From: an uncultured Bacteroidales bacterium
GTDB lineage: Bacteria; Bacteroidota; Bacteroidia; Bacteroidales; Muribaculaceae
Assembly: GCA_949289215.1 (NCBI GenBank)
Contig: CASENC010000004.1
Span: 1 to 32,553 of the forward strand
DNA: 32,553 bases
Direction: 5' to 3'
Below the pieces are notes generated by a model, which was not told where the DNA came from, did no database searches, and saw only the letters and a list, made by a program, of their open reading frames with translations. Shown here piece by piece: positions 1 to 8,910 of the stretch; position 1 is the first letter of the stretch, and every line of letters starts with the position of its first letter. A program made the translations under genes and the position numbers.

Positions 1-138
1 GCTGTCCGAGAAAATGTGTACCTTTGCCCATCGTTATTATAGTTTTGTCGCAGAAACAAAGGTAACGAAAAGGGCTGATTTCCTCGCTCGGAAGTCAGCC
101 CTTATTTTTTGATGACTAAAAAGTTTTACCGGACAGCA
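1..138. mobile_element. Small gene-less element with inverted ends (MITE-like or IS remnant)
   Basis: The stretch opens with GCTGTCCG and closes with its exact reverse complement CGGACAGC. Reading both ends inward, GCTGTCCGnnAAAA is shared (12 of the first 14 positions). Inside are a promoter-like TACCTTTG at 19-26, its inverted copy CAAAGGTA at 57-64, and a hairpin with a T-run at 71-110. No ORF fits in it. This is what an internally deleted insertion sequence would look like: left end with promoter fused to the transposase terminator and right end. The left flank lies outside the window, so a target-site duplication cannot be tested. Family assignment is not possible from sequence alone; an IS4-like parent is a guess. 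Confidence 0.5.
71..110 (+). terminator. Rho-independent terminator inside the left-edge element
   Basis: AGGGCTGATTTCC (71-83) pairs with GGAAGTCAGCCCT (90-102), with one G-T pair across a 6-nt loop, followed by TTATTTTTT. It would stop plus-strand transcripts, as expected at the end of a transposase gene that is no longer present. Confidence 0.7.
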
Positions 139-170
139 ATAATTAATGAGTGTTCCTAAATATACTCTAT

Positions 171-218
171 AAAACACAGACGCAGGAGTTTGCATTAATT
201 CTCCTGCGTCTGTGTTTT
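171..218 (-). terminator. Terminator of the RND efflux operon
   Basis: A perfect 18-bp inverted repeat (171-188 against 201-218) with a 12-nt loop lies 31 nt past the stop codon of the outer-membrane factor gene. The arms start with AAAA and end with TTTT, so the hairpin could act in both directions and also shield the operon from the element at the left edge. Confidence 0.8.
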
Positions 219-249
219 GGTATTAATTACCCTTCCCAATTATCCATCC

Positions 250-1641
250 TTACTCGGACGGCCGCTTCCAGCCACCGCCAAGAGCCTTATATAAGTTGAC
301 TACAGCAAGTTGTTTGTCTCGGATAGCATTGCTTAAACTAATTTGCGCCGACAGATAGGTACGCTGTGCATCGAGCAAATCCAGATAACCTATTACCCCA
401 TTCATATATTGCAATTGCGCAAGGTCGAGCGTACTGCGAGACGAACGTTCAAGGCGATACTGCGACTCATAAATTTCCTTGGTTTTATTGAAGCGCACAA
501 TAGCATTATATGCATCCATAAAAGCATTAAGCACTGCTTTCTCATAAGCATATACAGCCTGCTCGTAAGCCGCTTGTGCAGCTTTATGCCGCGCCTTGTT
601 CTTAACCAATCCTATAACCGGCTGCAAAAGAGTTCCGCTTATCAAATGGTAAGGCGAGCGTAATATATCACTCAGTTGGTCGCTCTCGGCACCAAGGTCG
701 GCCGTAAGGTTTATTTGAGGGAACATACTCGTATATGCGATGCCTACTTGCGCATTAGCCGCTATCAATTCCTGCTCGGCCTCGCGCACATCGGGACGAC
801 GTTCAAGCAAAGCCGACGGCAATCCAACAGGCAGGCTGACTGGTATCATCACATCTTCGGGCAGCTCCACACGCTCTATATCAAATGGATATTCACCTGC
901 AAGAAACGCAATCTCGTTTTCCTTCAAAGTTATTTTTTGTTCAAGATCGGGAATTAAAGCCTCGGCACTTGCAAGCTCAACTTGCGCCTGCCTGTAGGTC
1001 ATCTCCGATGTCAAACCTCCCTCATACCTTATGCGAGCAAGTTCCAAACCTTCGCGACGGGCATCGACCGTCTGGCTCACAATCTTCAACTCATTGTCAA
1101 GAGCTACAAGTTCGAAGTATGATTCCGCAACACTTGCCACAAGACTCATCTGCAACGCACGACGATTCTCGACCGACGCAAGGAACTCAGCCATGCTTTG
1201 ATCCTTCGCCCATCGCAATTTACCCCACAAGTCAAGTTCCCATGTTATACGTGCTTTTATGTCAAACTGGTCATCGTCATCCGAATTATTGCCTCCATAA
1301 TTATCCTGCTCTTTTTCGGCATACAAACGCAATGCGACATCGGGAAACAAATTCGCGACATCAATGCGCTTCATTGCAGCCAGTTCTTTAACTTTTGCAG
1401 CAGCAATAAGCATATCCTTATTGTTATCAAGAGTCTTCTCTATCAAAGTCTGCAAAAGCGTGTCGGCATACACCTGGTTCCACGGCAAGTCGCCTATCGA
1501 TACTGTATCGGCTATGACGGTACTATCAAGCCGAGACGGCAATTCCACGTCGGGGCGGGCATAACGCTGCCCTAGCTTACAACTTGTGGCAACCATTGCC
1601 AACAATAGCGATATGATAAATAATATTCTACTTGGCTTCAT
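250..1641 (-). CDS. RND efflux outer-membrane factor, TolC/NodT family lipoprotein
   Basis: This is the outer-membrane channel of a tripartite efflux pump. At 463 aa it has the usual length of NodT-type factors. The N-terminus is a lipoprotein signal with the lipobox around Cys21 (LLLAMVATSC), so the mature protein should be lipid-anchored. Two repeated OEP domains follow, with typical features such as the helical-barrel stretch ending RRPDVREAEQELIAANAQVG, and LGGGW near the C-terminus. Its start overlaps the end of the pump gene by 14 nt, which means translational coupling and fixes the start. Third gene of the adaptor-pump-channel operon. Substrates cannot be told from sequence. No TetR- or AraC-type regulator lies beside the operon in this window. 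Confidence 0.93.
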   Translation of the reverse strand: MKPSRILFIISLLLAMVATSCKLGQRYARPDVELPSRLDSTVIADTVSIGDLPWNQVYADTLLQTLIEKTLDNNKDMLIAAAKVKELAAMKRIDVANLFPDVALRLYAEKEQDNYGGNNSDDDDQFDIKARITWELDLWGKLRWAKDQSMAEFLASVENRRALQMSLVASVAESYFELVALDNELKIVSQTVDARREGLELARIRYEGGLTSEMTYRQAQVELASAEALIPDLEQKITLKENEIAFLAGEYPFDIERVELPEDVMIPVSLPVGLPSALLERRPDVREAEQELIAANAQVGIAYTSMFPQINLTADLGAESDQLSDILRSPYHLISGTLLQPVIGLVKNKARHKAAQAAYEQAVYAYEKAVLNAFMDAYNAIVRFNKTKEIYESQYRLERSSRSTLDLAQLQYMNGVIGYLDLLDAQRTYLSAQISLSNAIRDKQLAVVNLYKALGGGWKRPSE

Positions 1642-4600
1642 CTTCTGTCACGTGTTTTTTACCGATGATGTGAATTTTATTCTTTGTCTGCTTGATTTTG
1701 CCCGTCGTCTTGTATATCATTACAAAAAAGAATGGAACAAGCACAATACCGAGCGTAACGGCCAATATCATTCCGAAGAATACTCCCGAACCTATGGCCT
1801 GACGGCTTCCGGCTCCCGGACCCGAAGCGATGACTAATGGCAACATACCCAAAATAAATGCCAACGAAGTCATGAGAATCGGTCGGAACCTCAAGTGTGA
1901 CGCGTGCAATGCGGCTTCCTGAATTCCTTTACCGGCCGCAACCTCGTCCTTGGCAAATTCCACTATAAGAATAGCATTCTTTGCCGCCATACCCATCAGC
2001 ATCACAAGACCTATCTGGAAATAAGTATTGTTTTCAAGCCCGAGAGCCATGATGCCCAAATATGCGCCCAAAGCAGCCACCGGCAACGACAATAACACGG
2101 CAATAGGTATGGTCCAACTCTCATAAAGAGCAGCCAAGAAAAGGAACACAAACAAGAACACAAGCGCCAACACAAGTCCGGTTTGTCCGCCGGCTTTCTG
2201 TTCCTGATACGACAGTCCACTCCATTCCACTCCGATGTTGTCGGGCAAGTGTTCGTGAGCCAACCGCTCTATTGTCTCCATCGCTTGCCCCGAACTATAA
2301 CCACGGGCAGCCTCGCCGCGTATTACAGCAGTCGTAAACATATTGAAACGCTTTATGCTACCCGGTCCGGTAGTATATTCGGTGGTACCAAGTGCAGTAA
2401 GCGGTATCATATCACCATTTTTCCCCCTGACGAAGAATAGGTTGATATTATCACGATGCTCGCGATACTGCGACTCGGCCTGTAAATACACACGATATAC
2501 ACGGTTATACATGTTGAAGTCGTTCACATATACTGCACCCGTATATGCCTTCATAGTAGCAAACACATCGGCCATGGGCACACCTGCCATCTTCACTCGG
2601 TCGCGATCGACATCAAAATACAATTGCGGAATTTCACCTTGCAACGATGAGGACAAACCTGTCAACCCACGATCTTGCCCGGCATAATACATCAGCGTAT
2701 CGGCTGCAGCCACAAGGTTGTCATAAGTGGCATCTCCACGAGCCTCAAGTTGCAACTCAAATCCGCCCGATGTACCAAGACCCGGGATTACCGGCGGCGT
2801 TGACAAGTAAACCTTGCACTCCGGATATTTCTTAAATTCATTCCTTACATCCTCCATCACTTTGTCGATAGGAGCCTCTCCGCGCTCTGTCCAGTTTTTC
2901 AATATCACTGTGAGCTGACTGCGGGCCTGGTTGGTTCCGACACGAGGGCTGGTTCCTGTTACATTTTGAACATACTCCACGGCATCAAGCGTCATAAGGT
3001 AGTCAATAGCCCGCTCGGTAACCACCCGTGTACGTTCAAGAGTTGTACCTTCGGGCAATTCAAGTTCCACGGTAAAATACCCTTGGTCTTCCGACGGAAG
3101 GAAACTTGTAGGTATCAATTTATACAGTACGAATATAAGTACAATCACCATTCCGAAAGCAGCCATTATACGGCGTGGGTTCTTCAATGCCACTTTTATC
3201 AAACCCACATACTTATGATTACCCGCATCAATCCAATGGTTAATCAATCTGAAGAAACGATTTTTCTTTTTGGTCGGATCCACAGGCTTAAGAATAAGCG
3301 AGCACATTACCGGCGTAAGCGTCAACGCCACTACTGCCGACAACAGCACCGACACCGCAATGGTGATACTGAACTGGCGGTAAAGCTGCCCTGTTATACC
3401 CGACAAGAAACTAACCGGCACAAACACCGCCGCAAGCACAAGTGATGTTGCAATCAAAGCACCCGTCAGTCCCTCCATTGCTTTTTTGGTGGCTTCATAC
3501 GGACTCAAATGTTCCTCTTCCATTATGCGCTCCACATTCTCCACCACCACTATGGCATCGTCCACCACTATACCTATGGCAAGTACCAAGCCAAGCAACG
3601 TCAGAATATTGAGCGAAAATCCCATTATAAGCATAAACCCGAATGTGCCTATCAAAGAAATAGGAACGGCTACGATAGGAATAACCGTGGCTCGCCAACT
3701 TTGCAGCGACAAAAACACCACTATTGTTACCAAGAACAGAGCCTCAAACAGGGTCTTATATACTTCATGTATCGACTCTGAAATATATTCAGTCATGTCA
3801 AATGTAACCTTGTAAGAAAGTCCTTCGGGGAAACTGCGGCTTATTTCCTGCATTTCTTGCTTCACAAGGTCGGCAACTTCTACAGCATTTGCACCCGGCA
3901 ACAGGTAAATACCAAGTACGGCTGCATTACCGCCGTTTATGCCACTCTCGGTATTATATGACTGTGCTTCAAGCGACACCCGCGCCACATCGCGCATTCT
4001 TATCAGCGAACCGTCGGCATTAGCTCGCAACACTATTTCCTCGAATTGAGACGCGCTCGACAAACGACCCTGTGCCGTAATAGGTATGGTTATATCCACT
4101 CCGTCAACCGGTTGTTGGCCCAACACTCCGGCAGCCGATTCGCGGTTTTGATCCTTCAACGCGCTTTGCACATCTTGAACTGTCAACCCGAAGTTTGCCA
4201 ATTTAGCCGGATCAACCCATATCTGCATGGCATAATAGCGGCTGCCTATGTTTGACACGCGCCCCACTCCCGGTATGCGCCGCAGCAAGTCCAAAATATT
4301 AAGCGTGGCAAAGTTACTTAAATATATTTCGTCGAATTTCGGGTCGTCGGACGTTATACAGATGGTCATAAGCTGGTTAGAAGCCTGTTTCTCTATTTCT
4401 ATACCATTTTGTACCACTTCGGCCGGAAGACGAGACTCGGCAAGTTTCACACGGTTCTGGATTTCAACGGCAGCGAGGTCGGCATCGGCACTGATGTCAA
4501 AAGTGACATTCGCCGTAAATCCACCGGAGTTTGAACTGTTCGACTCCATGTACAACATACCCGGCGTACCATTCAATTCCTGCTCGATAGGTGTAGCCAC

Positions 4601-4783
4601 GGCTTGCGATACCGTGAGTGCGCTTGCCCCCGGATATGATGCCGAAATCCTCACCACCGGCGGAGTTATTTGTGGATATTGGTCGATAGGCAATAATAAC
4701 AATCCTATTATACCTATGATTACTATCAATATCGATATGACAGCCGAAAACACCGGTCTGTCGATGAAAAAATTAACTTTCAT
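1628..4783 (-). CDS. RND multidrug efflux pump, inner-membrane transporter (AcrB/HAE1 family)
   Basis: Proton-driven transporter of the hydrophobe/amphiphile efflux family, 1051 aa, full length. It begins MKVNFFIDRPVFSAV, the standard start of the family, and has the two TM-porter halves. The proton-relay aspartates are present as Asp408-Asp409 in GIVVDDAIVVVEN (TM4), and the partner lysine is present in GMAAKNAILIVEFA (TM10). These match AcrB Asp407/Asp408 and Lys940, so the pump should be functional. It lies 24 nt downstream of the adaptor gene and overlaps the channel gene by 14 nt. The family exports drugs, bile acids or detergents; which of these applies here is unknown. Confidence 0.96.
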   Translation of the reverse strand: MKVNFFIDRPVFSAVISILIVIIGIIGLLLLPIDQYPQITPPVVRISASYPGASALTVSQAVATPIEQELNGTPGMLYMESNSSNSGGFTANVTFDISADADLAAVEIQNRVKLAESRLPAEVVQNGIEIEKQASNQLMTICITSDDPKFDEIYLSNFATLNILDLLRRIPGVGRVSNIGSRYYAMQIWVDPAKLANFGLTVQDVQSALKDQNRESAAGVLGQQPVDGVDITIPITAQGRLSSASQFEEIVLRANADGSLIRMRDVARVSLEAQSYNTESGINGGNAAVLGIYLLPGANAVEVADLVKQEMQEISRSFPEGLSYKVTFDMTEYISESIHEVYKTLFEALFLVTIVVFLSLQSWRATVIPIVAVPISLIGTFGFMLIMGFSLNILTLLGLVLAIGIVVDDAIVVVENVERIMEEEHLSPYEATKKAMEGLTGALIATSLVLAAVFVPVSFLSGITGQLYRQFSITIAVSVLLSAVVALTLTPVMCSLILKPVDPTKKKNRFFRLINHWIDAGNHKYVGLIKVALKNPRRIMAAFGMVIVLIFVLYKLIPTSFLPSEDQGYFTVELELPEGTTLERTRVVTERAIDYLMTLDAVEYVQNVTGTSPRVGTNQARSQLTVILKNWTERGEAPIDKVMEDVRNEFKKYPECKVYLSTPPVIPGLGTSGGFELQLEARGDATYDNLVAAADTLMYYAGQDRGLTGLSSSLQGEIPQLYFDVDRDRVKMAGVPMADVFATMKAYTGAVYVNDFNMYNRVYRVYLQAESQYREHRDNINLFFVRGKNGDMIPLTALGTTEYTTGPGSIKRFNMFTTAVIRGEAARGYSSGQAMETIERLAHEHLPDNIGVEWSGLSYQEQKAGGQTGLVLALVFLFVFLFLAALYESWTIPIAVLLSLPVAALGAYLGIMALGLENNTYFQIGLVMLMGMAAKNAILIVEFAKDEVAAGKGIQEAALHASHLRFRPILMTSLAFILGMLPLVIASGPGAGSRQAIGSGVFFGMILAVTLGIVLVPFFFVMIYKTTGKIKQTKNKIHIIGKKHVTEDEAK

Positions 4784-4807
4784 TCTTTGCGATGTTTAGG
4801 CACTTGG

Positions 4808-6013
4808 TTATTCACTATCCTTATCATCTACCCCTTCGGGTTTCACAAAATCTTCAGGCCTGGCAATAGTGACTTTTACTCCCGGCGACAATTTGTTGAC
4901 ACCCTCAGTCACAACCATTTCTCCCGGTACAAGACCGCGCTCTACAACCATATTGTTGCCAAATTCGGCACTAACTTCTATATAACGGCGTTCAACCACC
5001 GAGTCGCGACGCATCACATATATATAAGAAGCGCCTTTCTCTTGTATCAAGGCTTTTTGTGGTACAACAGTGGCATTTTCCATTACATCGAGCAACAGTC
5101 GTACCTTGGTAAACTGTCCCGGCAGCAACACATGATTGGGGTTTGCCATCTCGGCTCGCACCGAAAAAGTACCGGTTTCAGGGTTTACTTGCGGTTCGGC
5201 AAAGTCAACAAGTCCTTTATATGGATACACGCTGTTGTCGGCAAGGGTGATGGTTACCGTAGGCTGCCACGAACGTGTGGTGTCCTGTTGGCCTATGTTT
5301 ACATTGCGCTCCTTGCTGCGCAAGTAATCAAGTGCCGTCATACTGAAGTCCACAAGCACCGTGTCACTCTTGACTATAGTAGCCAACAGCGACTGAGCAC
5401 CTGTACCGACAAGCGTTCCAAGGTCAACATGACGCTCACTGATGTGCCCCGAAATGGGTGATGTAACTATTGTATAACCAAGTTCCTGTTCAGCCTGGTC
5501 AAGGTCGGCCTGGCTCATTCCCACACTTGCCACAGCTGTCTCGTATGCAGCAATGGCATTGTCAAGGTCAAGTTGGCTCGCTGCATTTTGTTCATATAAA
5601 GGGCGTATGCGTTCAAGGTCGCGCTCGGCCTTGCGGGCAGTAGCTTCATCTTTCTTCAACTGGGCACGAGCCTTGTCGGCTTTCGCCTTGTACTGGTCTT
5701 GATTTATGACAAACAGCACCTGTCCACGGTTGACATATGTACCTTCTTCAAACTTCATCTGTTCAAGGAAACCTTCCACACGGGCACGCACTTCCACAAA
5801 CTGTTGCGCCCTGATACGACCCACATAGTCGCCATAAATTTCCACGTCTTGCTTTCCCGCAGGTTCTACACACACCACAGGATACTCAGGTTCGGGAGCC
5901 GGTTTACGTGTCAGTATAAACCACACGACACCTATAACCACTATCGCCACCGCAGTCACGATTATCTGTTTCTTTCTAAACTTCAAATCTTGCTTTGTCG
6001 GATAAAGTCTCAT
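4808..6013 (-). CDS. RND efflux periplasmic adaptor (membrane-fusion protein, AcrA family)
   Basis: Adaptor linking the inner-membrane pump to the outer-membrane channel, 401 aa. An N-terminal membrane anchor (KKQIIVTAVAIVVIGVVWFIL, about residues 14-34) has no lipobox cysteine, so it is anchored by the helix rather than by lipid. Then come the first half of the lipoyl/barrel-sandwich domain (YVGRIRAQQFVEVRARVEGF), an alpha-hairpin coiled coil rich in Ala, Lys and Glu (about 115-175), the second lipoyl half (YTIVTSPISGHISERHVDLG) and beta-barrel/MP domains. The C-terminus is acidic (DDKDSE). First gene of the operon, with a leader of about 150 nt upstream. Confidence 0.94.
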   Translation of the reverse strand: MRLYPTKQDLKFRKKQIIVTAVAIVVIGVVWFILTRKPAPEPEYPVVCVEPAGKQDVEIYGDYVGRIRAQQFVEVRARVEGFLEQMKFEEGTYVNRGQVLFVINQDQYKAKADKARAQLKKDEATARKAERDLERIRPLYEQNAASQLDLDNAIAAYETAVASVGMSQADLDQAEQELGYTIVTSPISGHISERHVDLGTLVGTGAQSLLATIVKSDTVLVDFSMTALDYLRSKERNVNIGQQDTTRSWQPTVTITLADNSVYPYKGLVDFAEPQVNPETGTFSVRAEMANPNHVLLPGQFTKVRLLLDVMENATVVPQKALIQEKGASYIYVMRRDSVVERRYIEVSAEFGNNMVVERGLVPGEMVVTEGVNKLSPGVKVTIARPEDFVKPEGVDDKDSE

Positions 6014-6117
6014 CTTAGTTTAATTTTATACGCGCAGCCTTCGCAAGGTGCATTTCCGATAGGCCACCGTCAGGTTTTGTTTTGTAAAGTTATAATTATA
6101 TTTTCATTGTGCCTCAT

Positions 6118-6131
6118 CGCCGATCACGGCG
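6118..6131 (-). promoter_or_regulatory. Short GC-rich palindrome in the efflux operon leader
   Basis: CGCCG-ATCA-CGGCG stands out in an otherwise AT-rich leader between the predicted promoter (about 6170) and the adaptor start codon (6013). It could be an operator half-site pair or a small RNA hairpin. No regulator is encoded nearby, so the role is open. Confidence 0.3.
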
Positions 6132-6169
6132 TTTCGGTTTCCATAATCCACAGTAGTGACAAATCAATG

Positions 6170-6197
6170 CAAATGTAGCCATATCGGCCAAAACAAA
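6170..6197 (-). promoter_or_regulatory. Candidate promoter of the efflux operon
   Basis: TACATTTG on the minus strand (6170-6177) fits the Bacteroidota -7 box TAnnTTTG. A TTTG lies at 6194-6197, but the spacer is only 16 nt instead of about 19, so the -33 element is imperfect. This would suit a pump that is weakly expressed without an activator, which is inference. Confidence 0.5.
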
Positions 6198-6284
6198 GGC
6201 ACTTTTACATATAAAATATGCTAATTATGTCTTTTTTTTGACAGTTTAACGGCAATTTTAACAAACTGCCACTTGGTATCATGG

Positions 6285-6322
6285 CATAAAAAATGCCGTC
6301 GCCAAATATCTTTGGCAACGGC
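6285..6322 (-). terminator. rpmH terminator
   Basis: On the minus strand GCCGTTGCCAAA (6322-6311) pairs with TTTGGCGACGGC (6306-6295), with one G-T pair and a 4-nt loop, followed by ATTTTTTA. It lies 86 nt past the rpmH stop codon. Confidence 0.8.
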
Positions 6323-6407
6323 TTAACTTTTAACGTTCTCCACCAATCGTCACCGACAAAAAGGGGAACTTCCCTTGTGTGGAAAGACGCATCACTGTCA
6401 CAGTGGA

Positions 6408-6563
6408 TTACTTGCTTCCTATAGAATCGCTTACAGTAAGGCTGTAACGACCTTTTGCGCGGCGGCGGGCAAGCACCTTGCGGCCGTCAGCCGTTTTCAT
6501 TCTTTGGCGGAAGCCATGCTTATTAACTCTCTTCCTGTTCGACGGTTGGTATGTTCTTTTCAT
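6408..6563 (-). CDS. rpmH: 50S ribosomal protein bL34
   Basis: A 51-residue, very basic protein read on the minus strand. It starts [19 protein letters not shown] and continues with [19 protein letters not shown], the invariant signature of bL34. It binds 23S rRNA in the large ribosomal subunit. The C-terminal tail ([12 protein letters not shown]) is slightly longer than in Proteobacteria, as is common in Bacteroidota. It is too short for usual ORF length cut-offs and easy to miss. It has its own promoter, back-to-back with that of efp, and its own terminator. Confidence 0.97.
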   Translation of the reverse strand: MKRTYQPSNRKRVNKHGFRQRMKTADGRKVLARRRAKGRYSLTVSDSIGSK

Positions 6564-6607
6564 CGTTTTATATTTTTATTGTTCTTTTTTATTTCAAATT
6601 CGGTGTG

Positions 6608-6639
6608 CAAAAGTAGCTACTTTTTTTGAATTTACCAAA
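6608..6639 (-). promoter_or_regulatory. rpmH promoter
   Basis: On the minus strand TTTG (6639-6636), a 20-nt spacer, then TACTTTTG (6615-6608): a good Bacteroidota sigma-ABfr promoter. Transcription would start about 30-40 nt before the rpmH ATG. Confidence 0.75.
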
Positions 6640-6665
6640 GCGCACTCAGTTTTTTGCCCCATTCT

Positions 6666-6696
6666 TTTGTGTTTTTTCCGATTTACAGTAATTTTG
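6666..6696 (+). promoter_or_regulatory. efp promoter
   Basis: TTTG (6666-6669), exactly 19 nt, then TAATTTTG (6689-6696): a consensus Bacteroidota promoter. It is divergent from the rpmH promoter, with only 26 nt between the two -33 boxes. Confidence 0.8.
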
Positions 6697-6742
6697 CACC
6701 ACAAATAATTCCAATTTTAAATTACACTATACATTAATATAT

Positions 6743-7306
6743 ATGATTAACGCTCAAGACATCAAGAACGGAACTTGCATCCGTATGGACGGCAGATTAT
6801 ATTTCTGCGTCGAATTCCTTCACGTTAAGCCGGGAAAAGGCAACACTTTTATGCGCACAAAGCTCAAAGACGTGGTTGACGGCCGCGTAATAGAACGCCG
6901 CTTCAACATCGGCGAAAAACTCGAAGACGTGCGCGTGGAACGCCGCCCATACCAATACCTCTACCAAGAAGGTGGTGACGATATTTTCATGAACAATGAA
7001 ACTTTTGAACAAATACCTATTGCCAAGGACCTTGTTACAGGCGCAGCTTTCATGAAAGAAGGCGACACAGTAGAAGTTGTTTCCGACGCTTCTACCGAGA
7101 CAGTGCTTTATGCCGAAATGCCTGTAAAGACAGTTCTTAAGGTAACTTATACCGAACCCGGATTGAAAGGCGATACAGCAACCAACACACTGAAGCCGGC
7201 AACCGTTGAAACCGGTGCCACAGTGAAGGTGCCCCTCTTCATCAACGAAGGTGAGCTTATCGAAGTCGATACTCGCGACGGCTCATACGTTGGCCGTGTA
7301 AAATAA
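6743..7306 (+). CDS. efp: Translation elongation factor P
   Basis: EF-P binds between the P and E sites of ribosomes stalled on consecutive prolines and promotes peptide bond formation. The 187-aa length is standard. The N-terminal KOW-like domain carries the loop VKPGKGNTF with Lys32 at the position that is beta-lysylated in E. coli EF-P (Lys34). The central and C-terminal OB folds follow, ending with the family signature in [20 protein letters not shown] and [12 protein letters not shown]. No EpmA/EpmB-like modification gene is in this window, so the state of Lys32 is unknown. Divergent from rpmH; its own promoter and terminator make it monocistronic. Confidence 0.97.
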   Translation: MINAQDIKNGTCIRMDGRLYFCVEFLHVKPGKGNTFMRTKLKDVVDGRVIERRFNIGEKLEDVRVERRPYQYLYQEGGDDIFMNNETFEQIPIAKDLVTGAAFMKEGDTVEVVSDASTETVLYAEMPVKTVLKVTYTEPGLKGDTATNTLKPATVETGATVKVPLFINEGELIEVDTRDGSYVGRVK

Positions 7307-7340
7307 TCCTACACAACTGCCACGAATTGACAGTTCCCAT

Positions 7341-7378
7341 AACGCCTTGGCAATAATTTCTTGTCGAGGCGTTTTTTT
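7341..7378 (+). terminator. efp terminator
   Basis: AACGCCTTGGCAA (7341-7353) pairs with TTGTCGAGGCGTT (7361-7373), two pairs being G-T in RNA, and runs into a stretch of seven T. It lies 34 nt past the efp stop. Confidence 0.85.
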
Positions 7379-7462
7379 ATACATACTCACACAACAGATG
7401 CCGCAAAAGGCGAATAAATACATCATTGCATAATTTACCTCAATTATATCATTTTTTATTTG

Positions 7463-7470
7463 TAATTTTG
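7463..7470 (+). promoter_or_regulatory. Candidate purB promoter (-7 box)
   Basis: TAATTTTG fits TAnnTTTG and lies 82 nt before the purB ATG. No TTTG is found at the expected -33 position, so this promoter is weaker than those of efp and the pseudouridine synthase gene. Confidence 0.5.
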
Positions 7471-7552
7471 CAGCAAATCAAAAAACCACATTTTTAGTGA
7501 TTTGAGTTCATCATAACGACAACTTACATTTTTTATTATTCAACATCATTTT

Positions 7553-8896
7553 ATGAATCTTTCGCCACTAACCGCAATTTCTCCCATCGATGGGAGGTAT
7601 CGTTCAAAAACCGAACAATTAGATCAGTATTTCTCGGAATTCGCACTCATCCGCTACCGCGTAAAGGTAGAAATAGAATATTTCATCGCATTGTGTCAAA
7701 TACCTTTGCCACAACTTGCATCAGTTCCACATGATAAATTCCAATTTCTGCGTGAAATATACAAAAACTTCTCGGTCGATGATGCAGCACGCATAAAGGA
7801 AATTGAAAACACAACCAACCATGACGTAAAAGCCGTTGAATATTTCCTAAAAGAAAAATTCGACCTGTCCGGCCTGCAACAATACAAAGAGTTCATTCAC
7901 TTCGGATTGACTTCACAAGACATCAACAACACTTCGGTACCCATGTCCATAAAAGACGCTCTATATGAAGCATATTTGCCTTTGATGAACGAAATGTTGT
8001 CAATTCTCGACCGCTACGCAACAGAATGGAACGATGTGCCAATGTTGGCACGAACCCACGGACAACCGGCATCGCCCACACGCCTTGGCAAGGAAATACG
8101 TGTATTCTCATACCGTCTGCGCCAACAATTACAAATGCTTTCGCAAGTACCTGTTTCCGGGAAATTCGGTGGTGCAACAGGAAACTTCAATGCACATCTT
8201 GCAGCATTTCCCGAATATGACTGGGTGGCATTCGCCAACTCTTTCTTGCAAGACACCCTCGGAATACAACGTGAACAATGGACCACACAAATCTCCAACT
8301 ACGACAATATGGGGGCCATTTTCGATACACTCAAGCGCATCAACACAATCATCATCGACCTTGACCGAGACTTCTGGCAATACATATCTATGAATTATTT
8401 CAAGCAGAAAATCAAGGCCGGAGAAGTTGGATCGTCGGCAATGCCGCACAAGGTAAATCCTATCGATTTTGAAAACTCTGAAGGGAATTTGGGCATCGCC
8501 AATGCCATATTTACGCATCTGTCAACCAAATTACCTGTATCAAGATTGCAACGCGACCTTACCGACTCTACGGTGCTGCGTAACATCGGCGTTCCTTTCG
8601 GTCACACCATTATTGCGTTGCACAGCACCATCAAGGGACTCAACAAACTGATTTTGAACCAGGATGCCATTAATGCCGACCTTGATGGTATGTGGAATGT
8701 CGTAGCCGAGGCAATACAGACAATCTTGCGTCGTGAAGGATATGAAAAACCATACGAAACATTAAAAGCACTAACTCGCACCAACAGTGTGGTAAATGCC
8801 GAAAGCATCGCAAACTTCATCGACACTCTCAATGTCTCGGATGCCGTAAAAAATGAGTTAAAACAAATTACTCCACACAATTACACCGGATATTGA
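7553..8896 (+). CDS. purB: Adenylosuccinate lyase
   Basis: Cytosolic enzyme that removes fumarate from SAICAR and from adenylosuccinate, acting twice in AMP synthesis. The 447-aa length fits the E. coli-type subgroup, as does the opening LSPLTAISPIDGRYRSKTEQL. Visible motifs are the substrate-binding GLTSQDINNTSVP, the ARTHGQPASPT segment carrying the conserved His, and the fumarase/aspartase signature GSSAMPHKVNPIDFENSEGN with the catalytic Ser of the flexible loop. It is not in an operon with other purine genes here; purH lies 16 kb away. A long inverted repeat follows the gene. Confidence 0.97.
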   Translation: MNLSPLTAISPIDGRYRSKTEQLDQYFSEFALIRYRVKVEIEYFIALCQIPLPQLASVPHDKFQFLREIYKNFSVDDAARIKEIENTTNHDVKAVEYFLKEKFDLSGLQQYKEFIHFGLTSQDINNTSVPMSIKDALYEAYLPLMNEMLSILDRYATEWNDVPMLARTHGQPASPTRLGKEIRVFSYRLRQQLQMLSQVPVSGKFGGATGNFNAHLAAFPEYDWVAFANSFLQDTLGIQREQWTTQISNYDNMGAIFDTLKRINTIIIDLDRDFWQYISMNYFKQKIKAGEVGSSAMPHKVNPIDFENSEGNLGIANAIFTHLSTKLPVSRLQRDLTDSTVLRNIGVPFGHTIIALHSTIKGLNKLILNQDAINADLDGMWNVVAEAIQTILRREGYEKPYETLKALTRTNSVVNAESIANFIDTLNVSDAVKNELKQITPHNYTGY

Positions 8897-8910
8897 TTAC
8901 ACTTATACTT

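Noticed and set aside
4248-4799. A 183-residue plus-strand frame opposite the efflux pump gene.
   Set aside because: Antisense shadow of the conserved RND transporter, with no motif, promoter or start context of its own.
4787-5461. A 224-residue plus-strand frame opposite the adaptor gene.
   Set aside because: Antisense to a clearly recognised membrane-fusion protein; composition typical of shadow frames.
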